From Latrodectus hesperus (lineage: Eukaryota; Arthropoda; Arachnida; Araneae; Theridiidae): a stretch of DNA of 64,000 bases. The first letter of the stretch is position 1; each line of letters starts with the position of its first letter. Shown here piece by piece: positions 28,715 to 47,550 of this stretch. The notes under the pieces are model-generated. The model had not been told where the DNA came from and ran no database searches. It saw nothing but the letters and a program-made list of their open reading frames with translations. Where the stretch lies: positions 71,519,474 through 71,583,473 of the forward strand of contig CM075857.1 in assembly GCA_037975125.1 (NCBI GenBank), in the 5' to 3' direction. A program made the translations under genes and the position numbers.

Positions 28715-29705
28715 GACACTGATCAGCCATAACTCGTACAGAAGCGAAAAGAATTGGACGTGTCGAAGAAGTTCGTTCGGTGTTATTCGTTTTACGACTT
28801 CAAAATATGCATAAGCTGTTGCAAAAATTCGCCCAAATATGTCAAGTGTTTGGGGATAATATTGGAAAAAACGTATTTTTGAATTTGATTCCTGATCTGA
28901 AGTTGTCCCCCTGGGATAAAGTTTGCAGTGGAAGACCACAGGTTTTGGATGAAAAAGCCATGCTGGCGGCTATTGAAGAGGACTTTATTTAAACGCGCGG
29001 TGGACTTGCCAGACAGTTTAACGTTTCCGATAAAATAGTTAAACTTTATCTACACCGCTTAGGCTGAGCAAATGGGTTCCTCACATGCTGTTGGAAGTGC
29101 ATAAGCAACTACGAGTACTGGCCAGTTTATCATTTCTTTTTCACCATCGCTCGCATCCATATTTAATCGAATACTGACCAGTGACAAAAATTGGGTCCCG
29201 CATGACACTCTCAGGTATTCCAAACATTGATTGTTACCTCAGGATACTGTCCCGCACAGGGCAAGATCATCTATGCTCCCACACAAGATTATGATTTACG
29301 TCTGATGGACCAGTCGTCAAATAGGCTCACTACGAGTTGTTATTACGGGAAAAACGTCTGACCTGTACTAGCAATAATTATAACGTGTGCAAGCACAAGT
29401 TAACCACAAGGGTGTAATGCTCTTGGCCGATTATGAGAGACCATGTGTCACGCGGGTTGTAAAAAATACCATATTTAGAGCGATTTGTTTAGAATACTTT
29501 GTGCCCTACTCTTTACTCACCCGTTCTTGCACAATCAGATTACTACCTCTTCCACTCACTGAACACCAGTTCTTCATCCATGAAGCAGATTTGCACCAAT
29601 GACTTATGGATTTATTTACCCCCAAAATCCTTGAGTATTACTGCAAGAAGATGGCACAACTGAATATTCGTTTGCAGAAGGTACTGGAGACCGATGGTGA
29701 TTAAT
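28715..29705 (+). pseudogene. Degenerate DD34D-type mariner transposase
   Basis: Conceptual pieces in changing frames follow a mariner transposase in order: LLQKFAQICQVFGDNIGKN (HTH1, about 28810-28870), CSGRPQVLDEKAMLAAIEED (linker and start of HTH2, 28924-28983), RGGLARQFNVSDKIVKLYLH (HTH2), a W-V-P-H-like block, HKIMIYVW (29280s, K-x-M-hydrophobic-x-W before the second catalytic region), QVNHKGVMLLADYERPCVTR (29390-29450, equivalent to L-V-N-R-K-G-V-x-L-L-H-D-N-A-R-P-H), and near the end QKVLETDGD, equivalent to W-Q-K-V-V-D-A-N-G-D-Y. At least four stops and several shifts are present, and in the second catalytic motif the HDN is read as ADY, keeping the D but losing H and N. Inverted terminal repeats were not found, so element ends are undefined. 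Clearly dead. Confidence 0.8.
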
Positions 29706-30860
29706 TCGAGGACTAATAATGGGCAACGTTTTTTATAGGTCATTTATTTTTTGGGTCATTATAAGTAGCAAGAATTTTCTGTACCTAATACCACATGTTA
29801 ATGTGACACGGAACACTATAACTTACTTTTTTATATTGAGTCGAATACAGTTCATGATAATATTTACACTTTTAAATATTTTTTTAACATAAACTGTATA
29901 TAAAGCAAATGAATGGGTAAAAATTTGTTTCATTATATTTTCGTCTAAAAAGGTTCGTGTAGTGGTGATAAAATAACATTAATACGACTCTATCTTAAAA
30001 GAAAATTAATCTATTCCCGTTTCAACTTATGCGATGTAAAATATTTAAATAAACAGCAAAAGTTAGGAAAATTTTTTTTAAACTTTCGGGTTAAGCAATT
30101 CTTACAGTATTCAAAAAATTTAAAAATAATAATAAATTTTTAGAAATGTTCTTAATTGAAAAAAATTTATTCGATTTGTTTCGTTGAAACATATGCGTTT
30201 TTTTCATTTTTATTCTCACTAATAATTTTTACAATTATGGATACGCCGGTTTGGTTTCAAGAAGGTATTGATTTCTAAGCGCTTGATCTGTACATTAAAC
30301 TGAAATACATATTTACATTAATGACATTGTTATGAATTTATATTCATAATAATTCTTTTTTAGAATCTATAATTTTTATTGCTTTATTATAAAAAAATGC
30401 TTTAGAATTTACATATTTTAACTCATGCAAAAGAACATTATATTTATCGATAACAAATATGATTTTAAAGATACTTTTGTATAAAGATTGTAAAGTTGCT
30501 GCAACGAAACTTTTTTGTTCCAGATTTTAACCTTATCTTCGTAATGCTTGAGATTTTTATTTTGTCAGGCACTTCGTATATGGAATACACAAATCTCAAA
30601 TTAGTGATGTAATTATTTTACTTTCATTGATATGAGTGACTGTTTTTTAATCTTAAATTCAATATCAAATCAACATACATGATTATTTACCAATAATCTA
30701 GAAAAGTCTTTTCTTGTAGACAAATACACTTCAGATAATTATATTTAAGTTATTTAAATATTTGGATATAATTATATGATCATTATGTAATGTGTAATTA
30801 CGTAATATTCTAAGTATACGTAATTATGAATTATACAATATAACTCATGATAACTCTTGT

Positions 30861-30877
30861 GTGAAGCAATGCTTCAC
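30861..30877. repeat. Small perfect palindrome
   Basis: GTGAAGCAATGCTTCAC: 7-bp arms around a 3-base centre. Possibly chance. Confidence 0.7.
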
Positions 30878-30989
30878 TGTCTCTACTAATCTTGGCAGGT
30901 AATACAGTCTAGTAGGATATAATATTTAGGGAAGGTAGTAACTAGAGGGCTAATGTAGTTAGTAGAAACATTCTCAACATATTTCTTGA

Positions 30990-31057
30990 AACATGAATTT
31001 CCAAATTTTGAGACATTATGTAACATTATAATGTCTCAAACTTTGGAAATTCATGTT
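30990..31057. repeat. Hairpin: 30-bp arms, 8-base loop
   Basis: Left arm 30990-31019 begins AACATGAATTTCC and right arm 31028-31057 ends GGAAATTCATGTT. The arms pair along 30 positions with a single mismatch and enclose GTAACATT. In single-stranded DNA or RNA this would form a very stable stem of about 68 nt, the size of a small pre-miRNA stem-loop or a tiny foldback element. No transposon-like target duplication is evident at its borders. Confidence 0.9.
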
Positions 31058-32689
31058 CGGTCACAAATAAATTTAAGAATGCACCCAATAATAAATAAAT
31101 GATTTAATTAGAAAAGAAGATGAAGCGAACAAAATTGTGGGAAAATGTGAATAGAGCTTAAATTAAAAATTTAATTGACATATCTGAAATACGAAAGAAA
31201 TCTGATTAAGGACTCAGAAACTGCAAAATTTTAATTCATCATCAAGTTGGTTCTAAAGAATATTTTACACTTTTATTTTCTAATATCATCGGCTAAATGC
31301 ACGATTGGCTTTCAGTAAGTATTTAGCCTAAAACTAAAGTCATATGGGAAACAGTGCTATATGCTACATATTTTAATTTCTATAGTGCTTGCAATGTTAA
31401 AAGTCAGCCAACCATAACCAAGGCAATCATCACTCTTCAAAGCTTTAAATGCTGGATTTGATACTAACCTTTTTTGAAAAATAGGAGATAGATGTTGGGT
31501 TTCTCTGTCTTCTACATGTAAGTCTGTCGGAATCAGTGCTTGGGAGTTTTCCGAGTTTACTCCAATAAGTCATGTGTATTTGGTCCACATTATATTTAAG
31601 TATTTATCAGAAGACATTTATCAACTTATGTTAAAATACTATGCATCATTTGACAGTAAAGCTATTCACAACGCAGTGTTTGATGTTGCAAATTAGCAAA
31701 TGTAAACTTTTAAGAAATATTATCACCTTACAACCAAATTAATCAATATAATTAATCAGTTTTAGTGTCGAAATTTATTTTATTTATAATATATTAAAGG
31801 TATCATTTAAAACTTGGTGAGATCTACAATATTTAATCAAGAAACTAATGAAATGATTATAATTCAATTCATTTATTGTATTACAAACAGATCCGCTATA
31901 TTATTTATTACGTTATTATCGACATAATTTGCGAATTAACTCAACGAATCCAATAAAGTATTTAAAAAATCTTTCACATATAGTGTGCAACAAAATAAAT
32001 GCAAAAATACATTATTTTTTTGTGTATTGATTTAGTACCAGATTTTTAAGTCTAATAAAAGATTACTGTAGACTTCTAAATTCGGATAACATTGTTCCTT
32101 AGAGATGTAGTAGCAATTAAAAATGTAGTAAAATCATTCCTCTGTAGAGTAAATAAAAATCCCAACTGTATCACTGCATCCGCCCAGCAGTTTTTCCTTT
32201 CAACTGATTTTTAACATCGCCTTTTTTTACGATCCAGGAAAGGAAACATAAGAAATACTTTATCAATGAGAGTAGAATAACAAGGCAAACCCTTTTAGGC
32301 GTACAACAGAAATTTATTACGTTTTTTAGCTTAAGAAAATTTCCAATCTTTTTGGTCTCTAAGGAAAAACAAAAAAAATTAAACTGCTTTACATTTTTTA
32401 GAATTAATTTCCTTAAGACTGAAAAAAGTATTTAATAAAATTAGCGAAAAATATAATATATATAATGAAAATTTACTCCTGAAAATATGTCATACAGATA
32501 TCAGCAAAATTTACAAAAAATATTAGTTTTTTTATTTTTCAAACTTTTTTCGAAATTACTTGTTTTCTTTATTATACTAAAAACATTTATTTCCATGTTA
32601 GTATACATAGATATCTGTTCTTTAGAAAATATAAGGAATAAAACAATTTTGAATACATAAACATGTGCTTAAGTAGCAATTTACAGACT

Positions 32690-32732
32690 AGACGTTTAAG
32701 GAAATATTATATTAATTGTCTCTTAAACGTCG
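32690..32732. repeat. Hairpin with about 11-bp arms
   Basis: GACGTTTAAG at 32691-32700 pairs with CTTAAACGTC at 32722-32731, leaving a loop of 21 bases. Similar small stems are common in AT-rich DNA; the GC content of this one makes it slightly more notable. Confidence 0.65.
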
Positions 32733-33114
32733 TTAAGTGATATTAGCTTTAAGAATGAAACATTTGAAATATATTTTTCTAATGAAATCATGGATCCGTG
32801 CTATGTTAAGAAAATAATAGTATATTCAGATTATTATTATTAAACTTTGAAGTCTATTTTGTTGAAATGGCTAATTATACTTTTACACTAACCCACTGAA
32901 GAATTAATATATTTTAATTTTTCTTCTTAAATTGTTACTGTGTAAGTTCTGTTCTTTAAAAGCATATGATAAACAAACGATAGACTACTCTTAAATATGT
33001 GCATAAATATCTTATTTCCCTAAAATAATTAAAATAACTGGAAATTTGTAATGTTGTTATATTTTTAAGTAAGTCATATATATTATTCCACTTTTAAACA
33101 TTTGAGAAGTGTCA

Positions 33115-39186
<6,072 letters not shown>

Positions 39187-39199
39187 TTGTTACTTATGA

Positions 39200-39572
39200 C
39201 ATTTGAATAAGCCAAGCTCACTTTGCCATCGACAATGTGAATTAAAGCCAGTAGAGTGCATATTTCGTTTTTAAACAGAGTACGAACCACGAAGATGAAA
39301 GTACGACTTTGTTATGAGATTCCTCCGATAGATGGAACTGTCAGAGGACCCACTCCATCAATTTTGACATTATTTGGAAGTGGAAGAAATGTTCTCCTGA
39401 CCATTGCAGCCATCTTAACTGCTAAACGACCGACCACAGGACTTTTGATTCCACAGATTTGATGATCATGTATATTGCATGTACTCGGTGGGTCTTTAGT
39501 GGTATTGGAAATCTATTTCTACCCTTTTTGACGGAAGACCGATGAATTAACCAATAGGGTACCACGGCCCAT
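39200..39572 (-). mobile_element. tRNA-derived SINE, minus strand
   Basis: Reading the minus strand from 39572: CATGGGCCGTGGTACCCTAT, then TGGTTAATTCATCGG. This gives an A-box-like promoter (TGG-Y ... TTGG), a degraded B-box region, and then a non-tRNA body including AAGACCCACCGAGTACATGC and GTCAAAAGTCCTGTGGTCGG. From memory this resembles tRNA-headed SINEs of arachnid genomes that begin GGGCCGTGGT. A candidate target-site duplication is GTTACTTATG at 39190-39199 against GTTACAGTTATG at 39573-39584, which sets the borders but is imperfect. Transcription would be by RNA polymerase III. The short open frame on the opposite strand (39256-39462) is simply antisense to it. Confidence 0.55.
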
Positions 39573-39584
39573 GTTACAGTTATG

Positions 39585-42500
39585 TTATAACTTAATAAAG
39601 TAGAGTTTTTAAATTTATTTTTGAATTAATGAATTATTGAATTTTAATTAACATGTTTTGCTTCACTTTGTTTTGTGTGCTAATAATTTGCTTTGAATTT
39701 TTCATTAAAAAGTTAACAAAATGATCAAGATTCTTAAATTATTTAATAATAAATTCTATTGGTAAAGATATTTGTCATTGTTACTATAAATTAGCTTTTA
39801 AAATTGGACAAATATATTATATCTAACTGTTGTTAATGTATTCTACTTAACTGTTGCTCTTAAATGGATTCGCTTAAAAAAGTGAAAATATTTAATGATT
39901 CAAATCATCATAAAATATTTGCTTTTTACTTAATCTTCTTTGATTCCAACGTTAATAATTGTAATAATAGATGAAAGTCCTATTTCTCTGGTTTCACCTA
40001 AATGAAATATGTTTGTATGGAAGTATTTCAGTTTTTATCATTTGTGTCATGTTAATGCGACCTATTTCAGATTTTAAAGAATTTATTTTTGAATACCAAA
40101 AGTATTGTGAATGGTAAAATACCTAGATGTAAGAATATGTATTTAAAGAGGCAAATATTGATTATTTTCAAAACCTTAGTTTTTTACATCATTATTATCG
40201 AATTCCTTTCATTAATAAAGCTTTTCACTGAATTTAGTTTTGCTTTATGCATTGTGTTATTGAAAATTTATTATGTATCAGAATATAGCATCAAATGTAT
40301 TTCTTGAATTAGTCTGAATAATCAATATCGTAAAAATATATTAAAATTACTTTTGCAATAATATTCATTGCTTATCACATGTGTTGTTAATATTGTCTAC
40401 TAGCTTAAATAACGTTCGTTTTTATATGAACAACTTTTGTTAATTTTTATTTTATATTCAAATGTTTTCATTTGCGTAACCTATTTTACTGTATCGTAAC
40501 TTTTTTCAAACTCACAAAAGAAAAGGATCATTGTAGAATAAATATTTACATGATAAAATTGTTTTACAGATATTTATTTGTCAAAAAATTTACAGCTTTA
40601 AATTTTACAGGAATAAAACAGTTAAATAAAATATATTTGTACAAAATGTTTATGTACAAGTATATTTAGTTTACATAAGGAAAGATTTTACAGAAATTTA
40701 TAATTCATTATTTAATAATTCTATAGCTAACTATAACTAGAAATGAATAGACAGCATTGTATGGAATCAGTTATTATAAGATCAAATCCTATTGCGTATC
40801 ATGATTTTAACTTTTTGACAAACATCAATTTAATACTTATATTCTATATTTATAGATAGCCAAAAGAAAATGATTCTTTGCTGTAAGGTTGTAATGAAAA
40901 AGTGTTTAATGAAGAGCATACTAAGCGATCACGTGTTTAAGATTGGGTTTAAAAGATTGAGGAACAAACATTTATTGCAGTGATTGGTAGACAATGCAAA
41001 AGTATGAAAAAACGAAACAAGAAAATCCTGGAAGAAGCACATATACCTCAGAGCTAAATACTGGGATGTATGCTTGTGCAACAATAAAAGATACACTGTC
41101 ATCAAATGACGCACTCAAATATTTTGAGGAACTGCCTAGGGTGATAAAGCAATATATTCATATGAGAAAGAATTGCATATTGACTGTACACCCATGGATA
41201 TTCACTCTCTGACGCATAACACAACTTCAATTTTAAAACAAAGAGTTGTCATAGTGGATTCTGTGGTTGGAGTATAATTCTTTTTATCTTTATGTGTTTT
41301 GTTCACATAAACAGCATAGATTATGATTTCAATAATTTCCTAATGTCACACAAAATGCACGGAAATAATTTATTTAAATTTAATAGTTTATCACAAGGAT
41401 TGGAGGAATTTTGTTTATTGGAACTATAAATTACCTCTTAAAACTGTTTTTACTAATTAGATGCTTAATTTTTTAAGTGCTTTTAGAAACGATTTTTATT
41501 TTTATAAACATATATAATATAGGACGTAAAAACTAAGCCTAGTGTAAGTAAACTGTCTTTAATATTGAAGAATGCAATGTAATTTTATTTTTTCTATGAG
41601 ATTTCGCCCCTGACGCTACAGAGAATACCATTGTCTCATTAAACATAGAAATTAATGACTTGATGTTTATTTTAGGCCTTTTAAACTCTATAACTGTATT
41701 GAACATAAAAATGAGCAAATATGTTATGTAGTTTATTTTATGATATAAAATTTGTAAAGTAAACGCGAAACGAACTATAAAATTTAAAGAGTGATAAACT
41801 TTAAAATCAGAAAAAAACTAAATTCTTAGTTTTGATTCCTTTTTATACTTAAATTACTCAATTAGGGTTTTTATTAAAAACTATGCGCATAGTAGACAAA
41901 ACTCAATTTTTTCCTAATGCCCGGCTACAGTTTAAAATTTATTCAAATTCAACACTACAGCAGGTAGAAGAGAGCAAATGTTTCAATGTAGAGCACCCAG
42001 TGGGCAGGCCATGTTTGCTCCGAAAGAATAAATAAACACAGAGAGAGAAAGGAACATCCATGTTGGAACTAAGATTACGGACCTGGGAGCTGCAGCGTCG
42101 AAGATAGGGATTTTTTGATGCTACACACTCTGCCATCTTTCAGTGTATTTAATTTTGCTATCCATATAATGGATAATTTTATTTAAAACATAGATGAACT
42201 TTATTTCAATTGAAACACTTGCTGATAAAATTTTCTGCTCTAAAGAAACTATTGTTGGATTCCCACAACTTGTGACCATTTGTTGAGTAACCGTGAAGTA
42301 AATATATAATACTGTAAATAATCATTAAATTAACAATTTCATCAGATGGCATCTAAATTCATTTCCTATTTAAACGAATTAAATTAAATATTTATTTAAT
42401 GAACCCCATGAGTCTTTTGGCTGATTACGTAATGTATTATTACTTAAAATACAGCAAACAGCTTTAAACATTTAATTTGGATTCATATAACAATTCTTTT

Positions 42501-43010
42501 CAAAATAATAAAAGGAAACTGAATTTTAGAAGGTAAACGTACAGATTACGTAAGTTTATTAAGCCGTAATATTTCTACTATTTTGCAAAATGTTATTTAA
42601 ATAGATAACGATATATAAATGATTTTTACATCTGAATATTTATTATATAATTAAAATTAATAAAATTGCAAATATTTGTGGGTTTGGTTTTTCTTTAAAA
42701 TATCACGTAAGCCTTGAATTTAGCAGAAATAATTAATTCAAGATATCAGCGTGAATTAACTTCTATGTAGTAGATTTGTTTATAAGAATTATTTATTTTC
42801 TATGCTCCAATTATTCATGCGTAGTTACTGTTATTTATTACATTTCTGTAATAACTGGTAAATATGTCATAGAATATTATCTTTAGCAGAAAATGGATTA
42901 TATTACCCAACAAAACACAAAGTGTTTCATATTGAATGGGATAGAAAGAAAACATAATTGTGAACGTTGTCATTAATATATTTAAAAAATCCTCGAGACT
43001 ACAGTTATTC
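39585..43010. other. AT-rich non-coding stretch
   Basis: Several frames of 60-75 codons occur (40089-40307, 40472-40669, 40994-41212), but none shows a recognisable domain. The 40920-41220 patch is less AT-rich than its surroundings and may be old element debris. The island at 41930-42140 is listed separately. Confidence 0.5.
41930..42140. other. GC-richer island, possible LTR or MITE fragment, unassigned
   Basis: This 200-bp stretch has clearly higher GC than its flanks (for example GGACCTGGGAGCTGCAGCGT at 42078) and contains AATAAA signals on both strands. The minus strand ends in GTAGCCGGGCA shortly after AATAAA, as a long terminal repeat might, but no matching partner, primer-binding site or target duplication is visible. 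I do not assign a family. Confidence 0.3.
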
Positions 43011-43017
43011 AAGTTTC

Positions 43018-43150
43018 TACAGGTGTTCAATATGTGATACTCCGGTGACACGACAAATGTCTACATGGTAATCAAGCTCCTGCCACACTCGTGATACCAT
43101 ATCCTATGTTTCAGCTGAATATACCAATTACGGCAATCACACCGTGCTTT
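43018..43150 (-). pseudogene. Orphan mariner transposase C-terminus
   Basis: On the minus strand, the codons ending at the stop 43018-43020 read VWQELDYHVDICRVTGVSHI then EHL and stop. This is a close match to the usual C-terminus of DUF4817-containing mariner-like transposases (R-V-W-x-E-L-D-Y-R-x-D-V-C-R-V-T-x-G-x-H-I-E-H-L). Upstream, VVSR-like residues and a frame shift mark where the conserved I-x-x-V/I-T-x-x-M-L block should be. Nothing of the catalytic domain is seen up to 43320. Downstream on the minus strand comes an AT-rich 3' region, with no inverted repeat identified. It differs from the C-terminus of the intact transposase at 60323, so it is a different lineage. Confidence 0.7.
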
Positions 43151-43427
43151 TTGTCCCATTGAATTTGAAATACCATTTATATTAAAACCATCATATGTAC
43201 TACTCAGCGTTTTACAAGAAGAAGTATTATCTATCAAATAATTTTTTTAATAAAAAATATTCCTTTAGACTTCTTTTTATTAAAAATTTAAGTTACACAA
43301 AATAATTTGGACTATATTACATTATTTTAATTTCTCCCTCTCTCCCTCTTTGAATTTTATTTCATTGCAATTAACAGTGAAAAATATAAAATCATTAAAC
43401 TATATCATTAGAGAAATAAAAAATTAT

Positions 43428-43830
<403 letters not shown>

Positions 43831-46800
43831 ATATATATGATTTTCTTATTTGTATAGGTTTGAACTTTGTGACTCTCCATTATGTAGTCTGTGCAGACAA
43901 CATCAAATTTTTAATGCATATCATCTCGACACGTAATCTGCAGTTGCGTTTCATAAAATATAATACTGTGTTAAATAATGTGTTTCATAAAATATGTATT
44001 ACAATGTAAGCAAATATATGTTTTTCATTTAATTAATTTCTTAACTTCTCAAGAAGATTTTCGATAAGACGTAATTTTGAAAATAGAATAAATTATTCAA
44101 CTGTATATATAATTCTACTTATTGTATTGACAATAAAGATTTCAACCTTAATTTAATTGTAATTAAAGAATATTTAACATGTAAACATAATATTCACATT
44201 TATATAAATATTTTCTGTGTGTGTGAAATACATATTTTAAATAATTATTCTTGTACATTTCGTTTAAATTTATGTTTTAAAATTTTGTACACTTCATGTA
44301 GATGAAAATTTTTTTATTATAAGTACTTAAAATTCAATGCTAATTATATAAAACTTTAATTTAATAGGTGTATTCTAAACATAGTCAAAAGTTTGTAAAT
44401 TTAACTTTAACTTTTAAAAAAGTATAGATTTTCAAAACATTCTCTATGTAAATATTCGTGTATGATTTTCAAATTATTTTAAATGAAATGGTATACAAGA
44501 AGGATATTTTATTGGGACAAATGTGCTATTCAATAATGCTTTCTCAAATGTTTCCAATGTACAATATTTTATTATGATAAAAACATGTACTCATTGATCA
44601 TTATTACTTTTCAGCTATTTCTCGTCTTAAAATGTTTTTTGAAATTCAGTGTACAATTTGTTGGTATTTTAATTATAATCCCGCGAGAATTTGTAGAAAT
44701 TGAATATTAAATCCGAGATGTCTTGTCGAATAAAATCGATCATATGCAAAAGCTGCGAAGTAACCATGCAGGAAATCCTCTTTCTATTATTGACTGTCGA
44801 AGCAACTGGATTTAATAAATGTTTCAGATTAAATAGTCTATTATTTCGAAAAGATACATCAAAAGTGATTTTGTTAAAATATTGGACGTTAGAATTTGTG
44901 CTTGCTCCAAGAAACTAGAAATTAAGACGGATTCATGAGTAACTGAATAATAATGTGTAAACAGAAATGATTTTGGATTACTTGAAGGTTTCTAGTTGCG
45001 AATTTTAATACTGTTTAGTTAAAACTAATTTACATAAATTAAAATCAAAATCCTTTTTAAACTATATAAATATCTGTATACTCTAATTTTACACATGTTT
45101 TATGCAAAGATAGTTCATATATTAGAGTGCTATTGGTTTTTATAAATATTGCGATATAATGATGACATTTAATGTGTTGTTTAGTTTCTAAATTTGATAA
45201 ATTAATTAGATTCAAAAACCAAAATTTCAGAAAATGTGATACAACATGAATTTTAGAAATGCGATACAAATGTGATACATGATTATATGAATACGTATAA
45301 TTTTGAAAACTTGGTTCAGATTTCTTTTAATTATTTGCCCTTAAGTTTGGAAATTTTATTAATTAAATTTAATATTACCTTCAGTTTATATTCTTGCTTA
45401 CGGATCAACTTTTTCCAAAGTTTATAATTTATTTTTTTATTATATTAAATACGTATTTTGTATTTTTCTTCTACTATAATTGACTTCTACCATTTCTTTT
45501 ATATTCTGTTCGTGTTAATTAAAATTGAACCTTGTAAAAGTAAAAACTAAAGTATTACATCATATCAATTTAATGAAAAAACTGAAGACACAAACTAAGC
45601 TGACTGGGAATTCGGTTTTTAATTGATACTTCTTGAATTATAGTTTAAATTTATTATTTGATATATGGGTGTAAATAGAAACAAATTATTTCTTTACAAT
45701 AGCAAAAAATTAGCAAGTAATTTTTTAAAAAGTTGTTATGACAAACAACTTTTTAAGCAGATTAATCAACGAAGCTTATGGCTGCTGAATAGAGCGAGTG
45801 CTTAAGTCTTCTTTTCATGTTATTCAAATTTCACCTTGGGTAAATATATTCTCAGTCGTTAGCAATTCTCTTAGTATGAGCTAAGTGTATTATGTAAAAT
45901 AATTATTTAATACAATTATTTATGATTGACAATAATTTACTTTTAGCTGGTGGATAAAGATTTGTATTTCGTTTCACAATAATTTGTCCCTTTGAAAAAG
46001 ATTAAAAATTAGTTTAAGATATAGATGTAGTATCAAAAGAGTAAATATTAGTTAGTGCTATCTAAATGTTATTTTTTATAAAATAATAATTTAAATATCA
46101 TAACATTTTGAGAAAATTAAGACCTAAGTTGTATATAGATTTTAAAAAATATATATCCCCCTATGTTAGCAGTATCAATAAAAATTTCAGAGTATGAAAT
46201 TTTAATTTATTTTTAAGGAGAAGTTTCAAACTACGATTCTTATTCGGATTTAAAATTTTAAAACAATGCTAGATATAATTGGAAATTTTATTAGCTAGGT
46301 ATAAGAAATGCTACTATAACTTTCCAAAAAGGAAAATAATGTTAGCAAGAAAGAAGCACATAATTTACAAGTAGATGAAATATTGTATTAGTATGATGTG
46401 ACTTAGAGAGAGAGAGAGAGAGAGTAAGAAATTAACGAGAGTGAGAGAGAGTGAAGAATTCTATGATTTGTATTTATATTTTGTATTTTTCAGTTTTCTT
46501 TTTAATATTTGTGTTAATATGAAATTGTTGGTACACGAACAATTTAGGAGTTTTATTAAATTTTAAAGATATTAACAATATTATTTAATAATAAGACATT
46601 AAAATTGATTTTATTTCATAATATTATGTAAAGAAACAGGCTTACGTTGTACATTTCTGAAAAGTGATAAGAGAAAAATATGAGGAAAATTTAGTCTCCA
46701 GGGAAACACCTTAAAAATGCTTTGAAAGCTTTCAAAAGTCTGCAATTTCTTTATTTGTCAGAATATTATAAAATCATAAACGTTATTTTTTGATAATATA

Positions 46801-47550
46801 TTTTTCTCAACAAGATAGAAAAAAGTGAGGGCTTATTAAAATTTTAAATCATAAAAGTATAAAACTTTAAAAAACTATTAAATTTACAAATGTATAAAAA
46901 ATCATTTTTCTTATCCATTAAATTGTTCTTTTTCAATTATTATTAATTTTTCTTATCGAATAAATTCCCTTTTTCAATTTGAATAATGCATTTAGTTTTC
47001 TAAAATCAGAGAAAATTTAATTTGTTAAAGATTAATCTACCCTATAAAGTGAGATTTGATTAAACTATGAAATTTTAATTTTTAATATAGACATGAAGGC
47101 TTATAAACATGATAAATATTTTTTATATGACTTATAAATATTTTTTTATAATATGTCAGCGAAAACATAAAATACGTTAAAGCTTATATTAGAATGCTTT
47201 TTTATAAAATATATGCTCATTAATTACAATAATATAATTGAGATAATTATTATAATGTGTGTTATAGTAGAAATATTATAAAAAATTATATTTATTGAAG
47301 TCATTTTCAAGCATTTTACACACTTGTGAAAGCAATGAAGTACTAAACTTAAGCAACAATGTAAAGTTTAATTATATTGTCATAATTTTTTCAGAGAAAT
47401 GATTCTTGAAATCAATATATTGAAAAATAAGTGCAAAAAATAAATCATATATCAAAAATCAACTGCAACAGAAATTCTGCAATAAAAATGACAGAAGCAA
47501 TTACACACATTTGATACAAAAACAAGTGAGTTTTTTCGTTAAGTTATCTC
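43831..47550. other. AT-rich non-coding stretch
   Basis: No supportable gene. Contains a (GA)n run at 46405-46426 with more GA-rich sequence to 46453. Frames at 44700-44918 and 45057-45269 have no recognisable features. Confidence 0.6.
46405..46426 (+). repeat. (AG)n run
   Basis: Eleven AG units, with more GA-rich sequence to about 46453. Confidence 0.95.

Noticed and set aside
28673..28939. 88-codon minus-strand frame
   Set aside because: Antisense of the decayed mariner pseudogene.
39256..39462. 68-codon plus-strand frame starting MHISFLNRVRT
   Set aside because: Lies entirely within the minus-strand SINE; it is antisense chance coding.
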